Assembly (NCBI RefSeq): GCF_048323655.1
Contig: NZ_JBLUWW010000001.1
Span: 124,001-188,000, forward strand
Origin: Salinimicrobium soli
GTDB taxonomy: Bacteria; Bacteroidota; Bacteroidia; Flavobacteriales; Flavobacteriaceae
Length of the DNA stretch: 64,000 nt
Direction: 5' to 3'
Part shown: positions 17,890-25,929 of the stretch, in pieces
Layout: every line of letters starts with the position of its first letter
Numbering within the stretch: the stretch's first letter is position 1
The notes under the pieces: generated by a model
What the model saw: the letters and a program-made list of their open reading frames with translations, nothing else
What the model was told of the DNA's origin: nothing
The model's database searches: none
Translations under genes and position numbers: made by a program

Positions 17890-18006
17890 ATGGTATTGTT
17901 CTCTCTGGCTCTCATTCAGCTGATGAAAGAGGTGTCCCTTGAAGAAGGCGTGAATAATGCCATAGAGAATAAAGGGATTGGTGAGAAGACGATAAAAGTC
18001 TTTTAA
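17890..18006 (+). CDS. Possible 38-residue ORF or gene remnant
   Basis: An ATG reading frame, MVLFSLALIQLMKEVSLEEG..IGEKTIKVF, ends 37 bp before a strong terminator. The hydrophilic C-terminal part looks protein-like, while the first residues lack a ribosome binding site. It may be the 3' remnant of a longer gene or a chance frame in the transcript of the acidic lipoprotein. Confidence 0.25.
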   Translation: MVLFSLALIQLMKEVSLEEGVNNAIENKGIGEKTIKVF

Positions 18007-18043
18007 CTGACCAACCCTAACCAGGGATCTTATGATCCTGAAG

Positions 18044-18073
18044 AACGGCCTGATAACTTCAGGCCGTTTTTTA
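18044..18073 (+). terminator. Rho-independent terminator
   Basis: Perfect 10-bp stem AACGGCCTGA/TCAGGCCGTT with a 5-nt loop, followed by a T run. It lies between the convergent lipoprotein transcript and the S24 repressor gene. Confidence 0.9.
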
Positions 18074-18838
18074 TTGTTTCAGTGTTTTGAATTCGCTTTT
18101 AAGTTCATCCATAGACTGCTGCAATTGCTTTAGCAGCATACTCTCTGAAGGAGCGTCCAGGTTGAACGTAAGTTTACTGTTCACCTGCCACAGTTCCTGA
18201 ATATCATTTACATTTACTTCAATAGGAAGATATTCCTCATTGAGAGATATAAGCAGGATCTTGGAAGGATCAGGCAGTTTCTGAAGCTTCTTTACCAGCA
18301 CCGAATCATACAACACCACCACATAGATCCTGTTGTTACTGGCCTCTTCAATACTTCCCACAGCTTTCCCCAGCACCCATTCTCCGGGCCTGAAGTTGGG
18401 CAACATACTGTCTCCCTCTATTTGGAATCCGCGGTGGGTCGCGTTTCGGTATTCCGGAAGGGGTAGATCAAAAGCCGGCAATTGCTGGTACCACTCCACA
18501 TCCTGTACGTTATGAGGATATCCGGCCGCGGCCTTTTGGTTCACCAGCACAATATTCTCATTTTCTGAGCTGTTGAGACTGATCACCTTTGGGCTAACAT
18601 CTCCTTTGCTCACCTGCAGGTACTTTTGATTGCTTTCCCCAAACAGCCATAAAGGATTGATCCCGAATTGTCGCAGTAATTCTGCCACTACCTTACCTGA
18701 AAGTTTGGTGCGTCCGCGTTCAATGTCTGCAGTGGAATTATTGATCCCAAGCAGACTCGCAAATTCTGCCTGGGTGAAATTGTTTTCATCCCTAACCTGC
18801 TTGAATCGCTTTACTTCTATAGATACATCTGTTCCCAT
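18071..18838 (-). CDS. LexA/CI-like repressor: XRE helix-turn-helix plus S24 peptidase domain
   Basis: 255 residues from the ATG at 18838; a TTG two codons upstream is less likely. The N-terminus (about residues 8-60) is an XRE-type HTH with NNFTQAEFASLLGINNSTADIERG. The C-terminal S24 domain has a potential self-cleavage bond Ala105-Gly106 in KAAAGYP, the nucleophile Ser144 in IEGDSMLP and a general-base Lys183 in VLVKKLQ. All residues needed for RecA-stimulated autocleavage are therefore present. Given dinB and dnaE2 nearby, it is likely the damage-responsive repressor of this module. GGA-N5-TCC sites occur in its own upstream region and in front of dinB. A phage repressor is the alternative, but no phage genes are near. 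Confidence 0.88.
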   Translation of the reverse strand: MGTDVSIEVKRFKQVRDENNFTQAEFASLLGINNSTADIERGRTKLSGKVVAELLRQFGINPLWLFGESNQKYLQVSKGDVSPKVISLNSSENENIVLVNQKAAAGYPHNVQDVEWYQQLPAFDLPLPEYRNATHRGFQIEGDSMLPNFRPGEWVLGKAVGSIEEASNNRIYVVVLYDSVLVKKLQKLPDPSKILLISLNEEYLPIEVNVNDIQELWQVNSKLTFNLDAPSESMLLKQLQQSMDELKSEFKTLKQ

Positions 18839-18858
18839 ACCCAAATATACATTTTTTA

Positions 18859-18892
18859 GGAATTTTTCCGCATCTTTTTTTGGACATACTCC
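18859..18892. promoter_or_regulatory. Two candidate S24-repressor operators (GGA-N5-TCC)
   Basis: GGAATTTTTCC at 18859-18869 and GGACATACTCC at 18882-18892, upstream of the repressor start at 18838. The same 11-bp pattern occurs four times in the dinB promoter region. A TATATTTG box at 18842-18849 (minus strand) fits the -7 consensus but lies so close to the ATG that the transcript would be almost leaderless. Confidence 0.6.
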
Positions 18893-19034
18893 ATAAAAGC
18901 AATTTCAGGTATTGAACTTTGATTTTCCAAAACCTCTGAAAACCCCTGTCTTAACAATTGTTTAGTATCGACCGGCAAGCCTGAGCGGTTGATTTTTTTT
19001 AAATTAGAAAAGTAACCTTCAAAAGCCATTTTTT

Positions 19035-19946
19035 ATGCACCAGCATTCTCATCATCCAAAATACCCCTCAAAAATTCCTTTTTCGGGATGGAAGACTATT
19101 CTTCTTCGAGTTAAAGATGAGATCGGTGACAATAACGTCTCCATAGTTTCGGCGGGAGTGGCATTTTATGCCTTCCTCGCCATTTTTCCGGCCATTGCCG
19201 CCCTCGTTTCCTTGTACGGACTCGCCATGAATCCGGAAAGTATTCAGCAGCAATTGTCACAACTCGCCGGAATGATGCCGCAGGAAGCCTATAATATTCT
19301 GAAAGACCAGTTGGAAGGTCTCATGGAAACAAAAGGCTCTGCTCTGGGATTGAGCATGGCTATCGGGATTCTCTTAAGTATCTGGAGTGCGAACAAAGGC
19401 ACCAAATCGCTTTTTACAGGAGTGGATATCGCCTATGGCACCAAAAATAACCGCGGATTCTTAAAACAGAACGGTTTAACCCTGATCTTTACTTTTGGAG
19501 CCATCGTTTTAGTCATAATCAGCATGGCGCTAATTGTTGCCTTTCCGGCCTTTGTGGATCAGTTGGGGCTGCCTTCGAATGTCAATACCCTGATTGGGTG
19601 GGGCCGGTGGCTAGTTCTTGCCTTAATTGTAGTTTGGTTTTTAGCCATGATCTACAAATATGCGCCTTTCAAGCCTAAATCTCCTACTCGCTGGGTGCTT
19701 CCCGGCGCCATTCTCGCCACTATTCTTTGGCTCATTGCTTCCTGGGGATTTTCTTACTACGTGAGCAACTTCGGAAGCTATGGAGAAATGTACGGCTCCA
19801 TTTCGGCAGTTGTAGTCATGCTGCTGTGGTTATTTATTACCAGCTTTATCATTCTCCTGGGCGCCGAATTGAATTCGGAAATGGAGAATTATGCCAAAGG
19901 GAAGCAAAAAGAGGAGAAACATTTTGAGACGAGACCGCAAAGGTAA
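19035..19946 (+). CDS. YihY/BrkB family membrane protein
   Basis: 303 residues with six hydrophobic helices. Family signatures: NNVSIVSAGVAFYAFLAIFPA, the WSANKGTKSLFTGVDIAYG segment and LWLIASWGFSYYVSNFGSYGEMYGSIS. The family was long called ribonuclease BN in error; the true role (possibly transport) is unclear. Divergent from the S24 repressor, with the repressor's candidate operators between them. Confidence 0.9.
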   Translation: MHQHSHHPKYPSKIPFSGWKTILLRVKDEIGDNNVSIVSAGVAFYAFLAIFPAIAALVSLYGLAMNPESIQQQLSQLAGMMPQEAYNILKDQLEGLMETKGSALGLSMAIGILLSIWSANKGTKSLFTGVDIAYGTKNNRGFLKQNGLTLIFTFGAIVLVIISMALIVAFPAFVDQLGLPSNVNTLIGWGRWLVLALIVVWFLAMIYKYAPFKPKSPTRWVLPGAILATILWLIASWGFSYYVSNFGSYGEMYGSISAVVVMLLWLFITSFIILLGAELNSEMENYAKGKQKEEKHFETRPQR

Positions 19947-20027
19947 TTACCACAGAAAAATCCATTCTCTGCCCCGACCCTAAAGGGAGGAATGGATTTT
20001 TTTGCAGCTGCTTTTTCGTTTCTTGGA

Positions 20028-20099
20028 TCAACCTGAACTTGTTTCCCGGGGTCACCCTGAACTTGTTTTCCGGGGTCACCCTGAACTTGTTTCAGGGTC
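20028..20099. repeat. Three tandem 24-bp repeats before the GIY-YIG gene
   Basis: Units at 20028, 20052 and 20076, each of the form TCACCCTGAACTTGTTT followed by CCGGGG or CAGGGTC. The last unit is a palindrome, CCTGAA/TTCAGG. Two related elements in opposite orientation lie after the gene (20413-20464). Confidence 0.8.
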
Positions 20100-20122
20100 A
20101 TATCCATCTATGTCTTAAAACC

Positions 20123-20404
20123 ATGAAAAAAGGCTACACCTATATCCTCTCTAACAGATCCCGAACGGTCCTTTACGTTGGTGTTACTGCTAATATCAAC
20201 AGGCGTATGGCGGAGCATAAGAGTGGAAAAGGAGGGGTCTTCACCAGAAAATACAGCTGTAACATCCTGGTGTATTATGAAGAATTTATGGACATCAGGC
20301 AAGCCATAGCCAGAGAAAAACAGCTTAAGAACTGGCACAGGGAGTGGAAATGGAACCTGATTAAAATGAAGAACCCTGAGCTGATTGAGCTGTTGGTAAT
20401 GTAG
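20123..20404 (+). CDS. GIY-YIG nuclease superfamily protein (UPF0213/YhbQ type)
   Basis: 93 residues from ATG 20123; in-frame sequence further upstream is only repeat DNA. GYTYILSNRSRTVLYVGVT gives the GIY-YIG core (Tyr-Thr-Tyr and Tyr-Val-Gly), with Arg in NINRRMAEHKSG and Glu in AIAREKQLKNW. Single-domain proteins of this type are abundant in flavobacteria and often lie among repeats. It is flanked by inverted copies of a CTGAACTTGTTTCAG palindrome, so it may be a mobile or repeat-associated nuclease gene. Confidence 0.88.
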   Translation: MKKGYTYILSNRSRTVLYVGVTANINRRMAEHKSGKGGVFTRKYSCNILVYYEEFMDIRQAIAREKQLKNWHREWKWNLIKMKNPELIELLVM

Positions 20405-20412
20405 ATGATGAT

Positions 20413-20464
20413 GCTGAAACAAGTTCAGCTTGACGTTCACTAGAGAAGCTGAAACAAGTTCAGC
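20413..20464. repeat. Two GCTGAA-ACAAG-TTCAGC palindromes after the GIY-YIG gene
   Basis: Copies at 20413-20429 and 20448-20464. They are the reverse-orientation equivalents of the palindromes at 20028-20099, so the GIY-YIG gene is bracketed by one repeat family. Confidence 0.75.
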
Positions 20465-20479
20465 TTGAAGGCTTCGCCT

Positions 20480-23400
20480 TCACCTCAACACCAACCCATT
20501 CCCATCCTCGCCGACTTTTGCGATGTTCTGTCGCTGATTGACAAAGCGGGGATCGCCCTGGGTTTCCTGTCGTTCGAGCCAGCTTATTGAGACACAGATG
20601 TAGCCCAGCTCTTCCAGCACCCGGCCGTGGCACAGGTAGATCCCTTTGCTGCGCAGCGGGTATTGCTCTGTGGCGCGGGGAAATTGTACGGTGTCAAAAA
20701 TGTCTCCTGCGGCATCAAAAAAAGTTCCGAAGCACATGTATTCCTTGTTTACCGTAGGTGTACGTTTGGCTGTGATCAGGTTGCCGTAGATCTCGATATC
20801 TTTCCCAATGTACTGTTTCAGATCTTTTGCTTTGATGGCTTCCGGTTTCATGGGGTTCTTCAGTAAGCTAAAGTGATCATGCAGGGAGAAGCCCAGCAGT
20901 TCCATCTGGTCATAGGCATCGATGAGGAAGGAATGGGAAAGCTCCGGAAGTTCAAAATCCCGGTGCGGCGGTTTGAACAACAACTGCTGACTCGTCTTCC
21001 GCTTGCTGTGGTTCAGCTTAAAAAAAGCTTTCCAGAGCAGGTGGTGCTTGTCGATATCCGTAAAGCGGAAGGCATCGATCTTCAGCAGCAGGCTCAACTG
21101 CTCAATGGAGATAGGCACCCGGTCGATAAAGTCATCAAAGGATTCAAAAAGGCCAAAAAAGTTGCGGTTTTCGAGTATCCGCTGCACCACTTTTATCTCC
21201 AGCTCCTTGATATAACCCAGCCCCAGGTAGACGTCTCTGCCGTAGATGACCGTGTGGTGCTCGCTCCTGTTGATATCAGGCGCATGCACCCGGCCGCCGC
21301 ATTTCCTGATCTCCTGAATGTAGGTCTCCACATCGTAAAATCCGCCACCGTTGTTGAGGCAGGCCACCATGAACTCCAGCGGGAAATAGTATTTCAGGTA
21401 CAGGCTCTGGTAACTTTCCACCGCATAGGAAGCCGAATGTCCCTTGGGGAAAGCATAGCCCGCAAAGGAGAGGATCTGGTTCCAAACATCCCGGGTGAGC
21501 TCTTCTGAATAGCCTTTCTCCCGGCAATTGTTATAGAATTTCTCTTCCAACTGCTTAAAGTCATGATGGCTCATGCGCTTTCCGCTCATGCCGCGGCGCA
21601 GGATATCGGCTTCTTCCAGGGAGAGCCCGGCAAAGAAGTGAGCCACCTTCAGCACATCCTCCTGGTATACCATTACGCCATAGGTTTCCGAAAGTATCTC
21701 TGCCAGGACAGGGTGCGCCTGCTTGCGCCGTTCAGGATCGCGATGGCGTTTGATGTACTCCTCCTTCATACCCCCGTTGGAAACACCGGGCCGAATGATG
21801 GAACTTGCCGCCACCAGTCCCAGGTAATCTTCTGTCTGCAGCTTTTGAAAAAGGCCGCGCATGGCAGGTGATTCCACGTAGAACACGCCCATACAGTCGC
21901 CGGTGCGCAGCAGGTTATTGATATTGGGATCGTTCTTGAAAACCGACACATTTTCCATGTCCTCCACCTCAGCCTCCGGCTGGTTCTCCCGCACGATCTC
22001 AATCGCATCTGTGATCTTGGAAAGTCCCCGCTGGGCGAGAATATCGAATTTGAAGATCCCCACATCTTCGGCTATATTCATATCAAACTGAATGGTTGCA
22101 AAGCCCTTGGGCGGCAAAAAAGTAGCCGCATAGCTGTGCACCGGCTCCTGGGTGATCATGATGCCGCCGGCGTGTACGCTCAGGTAATTTGGGAATCCGG
22201 CGATAAGCCCACTGTAACGAAACACCAGTTTCTCCATCTCATCGAGATCTTTATACTCAAAAAAGCCGGCAGAAAGCTTATCGATCTCCGCTTTGGGCAG
22301 TCCGAACACCTTCCCCAGCTCCCTGATCACTGCCCGGCGTTTAAAGGTTACGTAGGTAGCGAGCAGGGCCATATTCTTATGCCTGCTGAAGATATATGCC
22401 GTCACATCCTGCCGGTCTTTCCAGGAAAAATCGATGTCAAAATCAGGTGGGGAATGCCGGGAGGCGTTGATGAAGCGCTCAAAATACAGGTCGAGCTCAA
22501 TAGGATCAACATTGGTAATACCAATAATATAGGCCACTACAGAATTAGCACCGCTGCCCCGCCCAATAAACGGATAGTTCTTCGATTTCGCATACTGAAT
22601 GATGTCATAATTGATCAAAAAATAGGACACAAATCCCAGGCTTATGATCGCCTGCAGCTCCTTCTCTACCCGCGCGTACGTAGCTTCGGAAGCATTTGGG
22701 TAGCGCCGCGGCAGATTCTTGTAGCACAGCGCTTTCAGGGTTTCGGCGTCTTCTTCCCTGCTCTGCCCGAACACCTGCAGATTGCGGTTCTTGCGCGCCT
22801 TTCCGAATTCGAATTCCACGCTACAGCCCTCGATCAGCTTTTGAGTATTTTCCAGGATAAATGGATAATCTGCAAACTCCTCAAAAATGACATTTTTGGG
22901 CAGCATTTGCTGGGTGGGCGAGCCCTGTTCAGATTCCGGAAGTTTGCTCAACAGCATATTGTTGTCGATCGCCCGCAACAGGCGGTGCGCGTTATAATCT
23001 CTTTTACTGCGGAAGCTCACCGTTTGCAGGAGCACCAGCTTCTCCCGCAATTGCAGGTATTTGGAGAACTTCAGCTTGCGGAGACTTTCTACGGAAACGC
23101 CGATGAACTCGTTCTCTCTAAAATGCCATTTTTCATCCTGCATCACCTTCTCCAACGGATAGATCACAAAGCAGTCCGGCAGTTCCGGAGCGTCTTTATC
23201 GAAATCTTTCTCCACATGCAGGTGTGCCGACAAATGATCGTTTAACTGCTTAAATCCGACATTGTTCCTTGCCAGGCCCACATACTGTTGCTGCACCCCG
23301 TTCCTGAAGTCGATCCCGATGAGGGGTTTAAAATCATATTCCGAAGCTATTTTTAAAAAGCTCAGGCAGGCAGAGGTGTTGTTGATATCGGTAAGCGCCA

Positions 23401-23497
23401 CGGCAGTAGCTTCATGCTCTTTCGCCAGTTCACACAGCTCCTGCTCGGGAAAGGTCCCGTAACGGAGAGAGTAGTATGTGTGACAATTCAGGTACAT
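20480..23497 (-). CDS. dnaE2: Error-prone-type DNA polymerase III alpha subunit (DnaE2-like)
   Basis: 1005 residues, shorter than the replicative DnaE in this window (1459). It opens with a PHP domain (MYLNCHTYYSLRYGTFPEQEL). The polymerase triad is retained: Asp354 and Asp356 in PDFDIDF and Asp485 in FKFDILAQ. The C-terminal OB-fold region is present (DIEIYGNLITAKRTPTVNKEY). No exonuclease domain. In bacteria with ImuB/DinB plus DnaE2, this polymerase carries out damage-induced translesion synthesis; here dinB lies upstream on the same strand and an S24 repressor downstream. No GGA-N5-TCC site is seen directly before the gene, so it may rely on read-through from dinB. Confidence 0.88.
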   Translation of the reverse strand: MYLNCHTYYSLRYGTFPEQELCELAKEHEATAVALTDINNTSACLSFLKIASEYDFKPLIGIDFRNGVQQQYVGLARNNVGFKQLNDHLSAHLHVEKDFDKDAPELPDCFVIYPLEKVMQDEKWHFRENEFIGVSVESLRKLKFSKYLQLREKLVLLQTVSFRSKRDYNAHRLLRAIDNNMLLSKLPESEQGSPTQQMLPKNVIFEEFADYPFILENTQKLIEGCSVEFEFGKARKNRNLQVFGQSREEDAETLKALCYKNLPRRYPNASEATYARVEKELQAIISLGFVSYFLINYDIIQYAKSKNYPFIGRGSGANSVVAYIIGITNVDPIELDLYFERFINASRHSPPDFDIDFSWKDRQDVTAYIFSRHKNMALLATYVTFKRRAVIRELGKVFGLPKAEIDKLSAGFFEYKDLDEMEKLVFRYSGLIAGFPNYLSVHAGGIMITQEPVHSYAATFLPPKGFATIQFDMNIAEDVGIFKFDILAQRGLSKITDAIEIVRENQPEAEVEDMENVSVFKNDPNINNLLRTGDCMGVFYVESPAMRGLFQKLQTEDYLGLVAASSIIRPGVSNGGMKEEYIKRHRDPERRKQAHPVLAEILSETYGVMVYQEDVLKVAHFFAGLSLEEADILRRGMSGKRMSHHDFKQLEEKFYNNCREKGYSEELTRDVWNQILSFAGYAFPKGHSASYAVESYQSLYLKYYFPLEFMVACLNNGGGFYDVETYIQEIRKCGGRVHAPDINRSEHHTVIYGRDVYLGLGYIKELEIKVVQRILENRNFFGLFESFDDFIDRVPISIEQLSLLLKIDAFRFTDIDKHHLLWKAFFKLNHSKRKTSQQLLFKPPHRDFELPELSHSFLIDAYDQMELLGFSLHDHFSLLKNPMKPEAIKAKDLKQYIGKDIEIYGNLITAKRTPTVNKEYMCFGTFFDAAGDIFDTVQFPRATEQYPLRSKGIYLCHGRVLEELGYICVSISWLERQETQGDPRFVNQRQNIAKVGEDGNGLVLR

Positions 23498-23884
23498 TTT
23501 TATTAGTTAAGAGTTCGGAGTTATGAGTTACTTTTAGCTATTAGCTGTTAGCTGTTGGCCGTTGGCTGTTCATTGTTCACTATTTATTGTTCATTGAAAT
23601 TAAACTGCCACGAATTCACGAATGATCTAAAAAAGCTGTTGGCTTTTAGCTGTTGGCTGTTAATTGTTAATTGTTCCAGTTGTCACCTCGAGCGCCTGCC
23701 TGTCGGCAGACAGGGAGTCGAGAGGCCTCTTGATCACGGCATCACTTCACAAATTCCAATTTTTTAAATCCTAAATTCCAAAACTATTCCCGGTTCATTG
23801 TTTATTGATCACTGCTCATTGTTTCTCACGCAAAGGCCGCAAAGCTTCCGCAGAGAACGCAGAGACTAGCCGTCAGTTCGAGCT

Positions 23885-24101
23885 CCATAAGAACGTCTTT
23901 GCGAGCCGGCCAATTGGCTGGCGAAGCAATCTCATGTTCCCAGGGACTTCTCGTTTTACCCCTAAATCCCCTAAAGGGGACTTTAATTTTTCCATAAAAC
24001 TCCTGTGAGATCTGGAAAACTCCGCCTCCCTTTAGGGCTGGGGTAAAGCGGAGAATCTCATGTCATCTCATCTCACGCAAAGGCCGCAAAGCTTCCGCAG
24101 A
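23885..24101 (+). repeat. 217-bp direct repeat, copy 1
   Basis: Nearly identical to 24272-24488 (offset 387 bp; two or three differences seen). It starts with CCATAAGAACGTCTTTGCGAG, contains the hairpin GCCGGCC-AATT-GGCTGGC, and ends GCAAAGCTTCCGCAGA. Confidence 0.9.
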
Positions 24102-24271
24102 GAACGCAGAGACTAGCCGTCACTTCGAGTGATTTTTCTGAGCGCCAGCGAGGAAAAATTGTATCGAGAAGAAGGCTGGGCAGTCACTCCCTTGTTCTCG
24201 ATACATCCCGATAGCCATCGGGATACCTACCTACCGACAGGCAGGCTCGAACTGACGGGAGCGTTCGACCG

Positions 24272-24488
24272 CCATAAGAACGTCTTTGCGAGCCGGCCAA
24301 TTGGCTGGCGAAGCAATCTCATGTTCCCAGGGACTTCTCGTTTTACCCCTAAATCCCCTAAAGGGGACTTTAATTTTTCCATAAAACTCCTGTGAGATCT
24401 GGAAAACTCCGCCTCCCTTTAGGGCCGGGGTAAAGCGGAGAATCTCATGTCATCTCATCTCACGCAGAGGCCGCAAAGCTTCCGCAGA
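24272..24488 (+). repeat. 217-bp direct repeat, copy 2
   Basis: Second copy of the element at 23885-24101. A degenerate relative of its first part (CGTCTTTGCGAGCCGG) lies at 26110-26165, where the arms of the hairpin differ but pairing is kept. Confidence 0.9.
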
Positions 24489-24593
24489 AAGCGCAGAACC
24501 TTCTATTTTCAAATTCTCAAATCCACAAATTTTCAAATCACACCACCTTGAATCTTAAATTTTAAATCCAGAATAACTTCGCTTCCGCGAAGT

Positions 24594-25814
24594 TTAGCTC
24601 TGCCTATGCGCAAGCAACACCGGTGGGGCGCCGTTGAACGGATTATCCATTCTCCCCACCAGCGTGCCACCCATGGTCGAAGCTCGCATCACAATATTGT
24701 CATCGCCATAGCGGGTTCGTATATAATCCAGCGAATGATACAGGTCAAGCATCTCCTGTGTGTCATCGAACAGGTTGATCTGGTAATGCCCGCCTACGAG
24801 TCCGCTGAATTTTATACCTATGAGCCGTATCAACAACCTTCGGTTGTACAGCTGCCGGAACAACTCCTCCAGCCTGGGGATCAGGATATGATCGGCGCTG
24901 GTGTAGGGGATCTTCGCCTGTTTGGTGTAGGTGTTGAAATCGGAATACCGGATCTTCACACTGATCACCGAGGTGAGTTTATTTCCCCGTCGTAACTGGT
25001 AGGCCAGATTCTCGGCCATGGCCGTGAGCGTGGCATGCAGCTGCACCATATTGATGGTGTCGCGGTGAAAGGTGCGTTCGGCTGAGATCGATTTTCGTTC
25101 ATGAAACGGAATGATAGGAGAATCATCAATTCCATGGGCGCGTTTCCAGATGGTGCGACCGTTCTTGCCCAGCACGCTCTCCATCATTTCCACCGGCATC
25201 TCCTGTATGGTCTTTATCTCCCGCACGCCCAGCCCCAGCAAGGTTTGAAAGGTCTTGCTGCCTATCATGGGGATCTTTCGCACAGACAGGGGTGCCAAAA
25301 ATGACCTTTCGGTGCCGTTCTCTATGAGCAACTGATTGTTGGGCTTGGCCTCGCCCGTGGCGATCTTGGACACGATCTTGTTCTGGGAGAGTCCGAAGGA
25401 GATGGGCAGGCCGCTTTCTTTGATGATCTGTTGCCGCAGTTCGGTGGCGAAGCGGTAGGTTCCGAAGAACTTATCCATTCCGCTGAGATCGGCATAGAAC
25501 TCGTCGATGCTGGCTTTTTCAAAAGCGGGCACTTTATTTTTGATGATCTCAGTCACCACATCGGAATATTTGCTGTAGGTAGCCGAGTTTCCTTTTATCA
25601 CCGTAGCCTGCGGACAAAGCTGCCGCGCCACCTTCATCGACATGCCCGAGTGCACCCCAAAACGGCGCGTCTCATAGCTGCAGGCCGCAACCACTCCGCG
25701 ATCCCCGAGTCCGCCCACCAGCACCGGCCGATTTTGTAACTCCGGATGCAGCAGGCGTTCTACCGACACAAAGAAGGTATCCAGGTCCAGATGTAAGATC
25801 GATTTATACTTCAT
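24594..25814 (-). CDS. dinB: Y-family DNA polymerase IV
   Basis: 406 residues. Catalytic residues are intact: Asp10 in LHLDLDTFF, and Asp104-Glu105 in ASIDEFYADLSG; the steric-gate region FFVSVE and the ETRRFGVHSGM finger motif are present. Thumb HhH and little-finger domains follow (IPMIGSKTFQTLLGLGV). It performs translesion synthesis. Four GGA-N5-TCC sites in its promoter tie it to the S24 repressor. It probably forms one functional unit with dnaE2 downstream, although 1.1 kb of repeats now separates them. Confidence 0.93.
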   Translation of the reverse strand: MKYKSILHLDLDTFFVSVERLLHPELQNRPVLVGGLGDRGVVAACSYETRRFGVHSGMSMKVARQLCPQATVIKGNSATYSKYSDVVTEIIKNKVPAFEKASIDEFYADLSGMDKFFGTYRFATELRQQIIKESGLPISFGLSQNKIVSKIATGEAKPNNQLLIENGTERSFLAPLSVRKIPMIGSKTFQTLLGLGVREIKTIQEMPVEMMESVLGKNGRTIWKRAHGIDDSPIIPFHERKSISAERTFHRDTINMVQLHATLTAMAENLAYQLRRGNKLTSVISVKIRYSDFNTYTKQAKIPYTSADHILIPRLEELFRQLYNRRLLIRLIGIKFSGLVGGHYQINLFDDTQEMLDLYHSLDYIRTRYGDDNIVMRASTMGGTLVGRMDNPFNGAPPVLLAHRQS

Positions 25815-25818
25815 TTTT

Positions 25819-25848
25819 GGATATATTCCTGTTAATTGGAATTATTCC
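25819..25848. promoter_or_regulatory. Operator pair 1 upstream of dinB (GGA-N5-TCC x2)
   Basis: GGATATATTCC at 25819-25829 and GGAATTATTCC at 25838-25848, 19 bp apart from start to start with TGTTAATT between. The pair overlaps the candidate promoter and start of dinB, a position suited to repression. Confidence 0.7.
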
Positions 25849-25855
25849 AAAATTA
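25848..25855 (-). promoter_or_regulatory. Candidate dinB -7 box (TAATTTTG)
   Basis: On the minus strand TAATTTTG matches TAnnTTTG 33 bp before the dinB ATG and abuts operator pair 1. No -33 TTG is evident at standard spacing. Confidence 0.5.
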
Positions 25856-25897
25856 GTTATTTTAGAGAAATCTCCCTCTCGAAGAAGTGTTAAAAAT

Positions 25898-25927
25898 GGA
25901 AAAATTCCTGTTAATTGGAAATATTCC
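25898..25927. promoter_or_regulatory. Operator pair 2 upstream of dinB (GGA-N5-TCC x2)
   Basis: GGAAAAATTCC at 25898-25908 and GGAAATATTCC at 25917-25927. Geometry is identical to pair 1 (19 bp apart, same TGTTAATT spacer), 79 bp further upstream. Confidence 0.65.
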
Positions 25928-25929
25928 AT

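Larger units (their letters stand above)
23498..24593. repeat. 1.1-kb repeat-filled gap between dinB and dnaE2
   Basis: No gene is supported here. The stretch contains a 217-bp direct repeat (two copies, listed separately), GCCACGAATTCACGAATGATCT (23608), a CACCTCGAGCG/GAGTCGAGAGG palindrome (about 23687-23733), TTGTTCATTG-type low-complexity sequence, and CGATAGCCATCGGG-type dyads near 24200-24260. The same families recur at 25930-26640. Apparent reading frames within it repeat the same peptide and are repeat artefacts. Confidence 0.8.

Noticed and set aside
22136..23245. 369-residue plus-strand frame opposite dnaE2
   Set aside because: It is the antisense shadow of a well-supported polymerase gene; its composition is that of complement codons.
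20480..23497. Second replicative DnaE
   Set aside because: It is about 450 residues shorter, has no exonuclease domain, and lies beside dinB and the LexA-like gene; an error-prone role is more likely.
23805..24395. Two plus-strand frames ending in the same peptide (MFPGTSRF...SIKLL)
   Set aside because: They are translations of the two copies of the 217-bp direct repeat, with no start signal or protein-like composition.
18071..25814. Prophage with a CI-like repressor
   Set aside because: The repressor has no integrase, structural or lysis genes nearby; dinB, dnaE2 and shared operators explain it as an SOS regulator.
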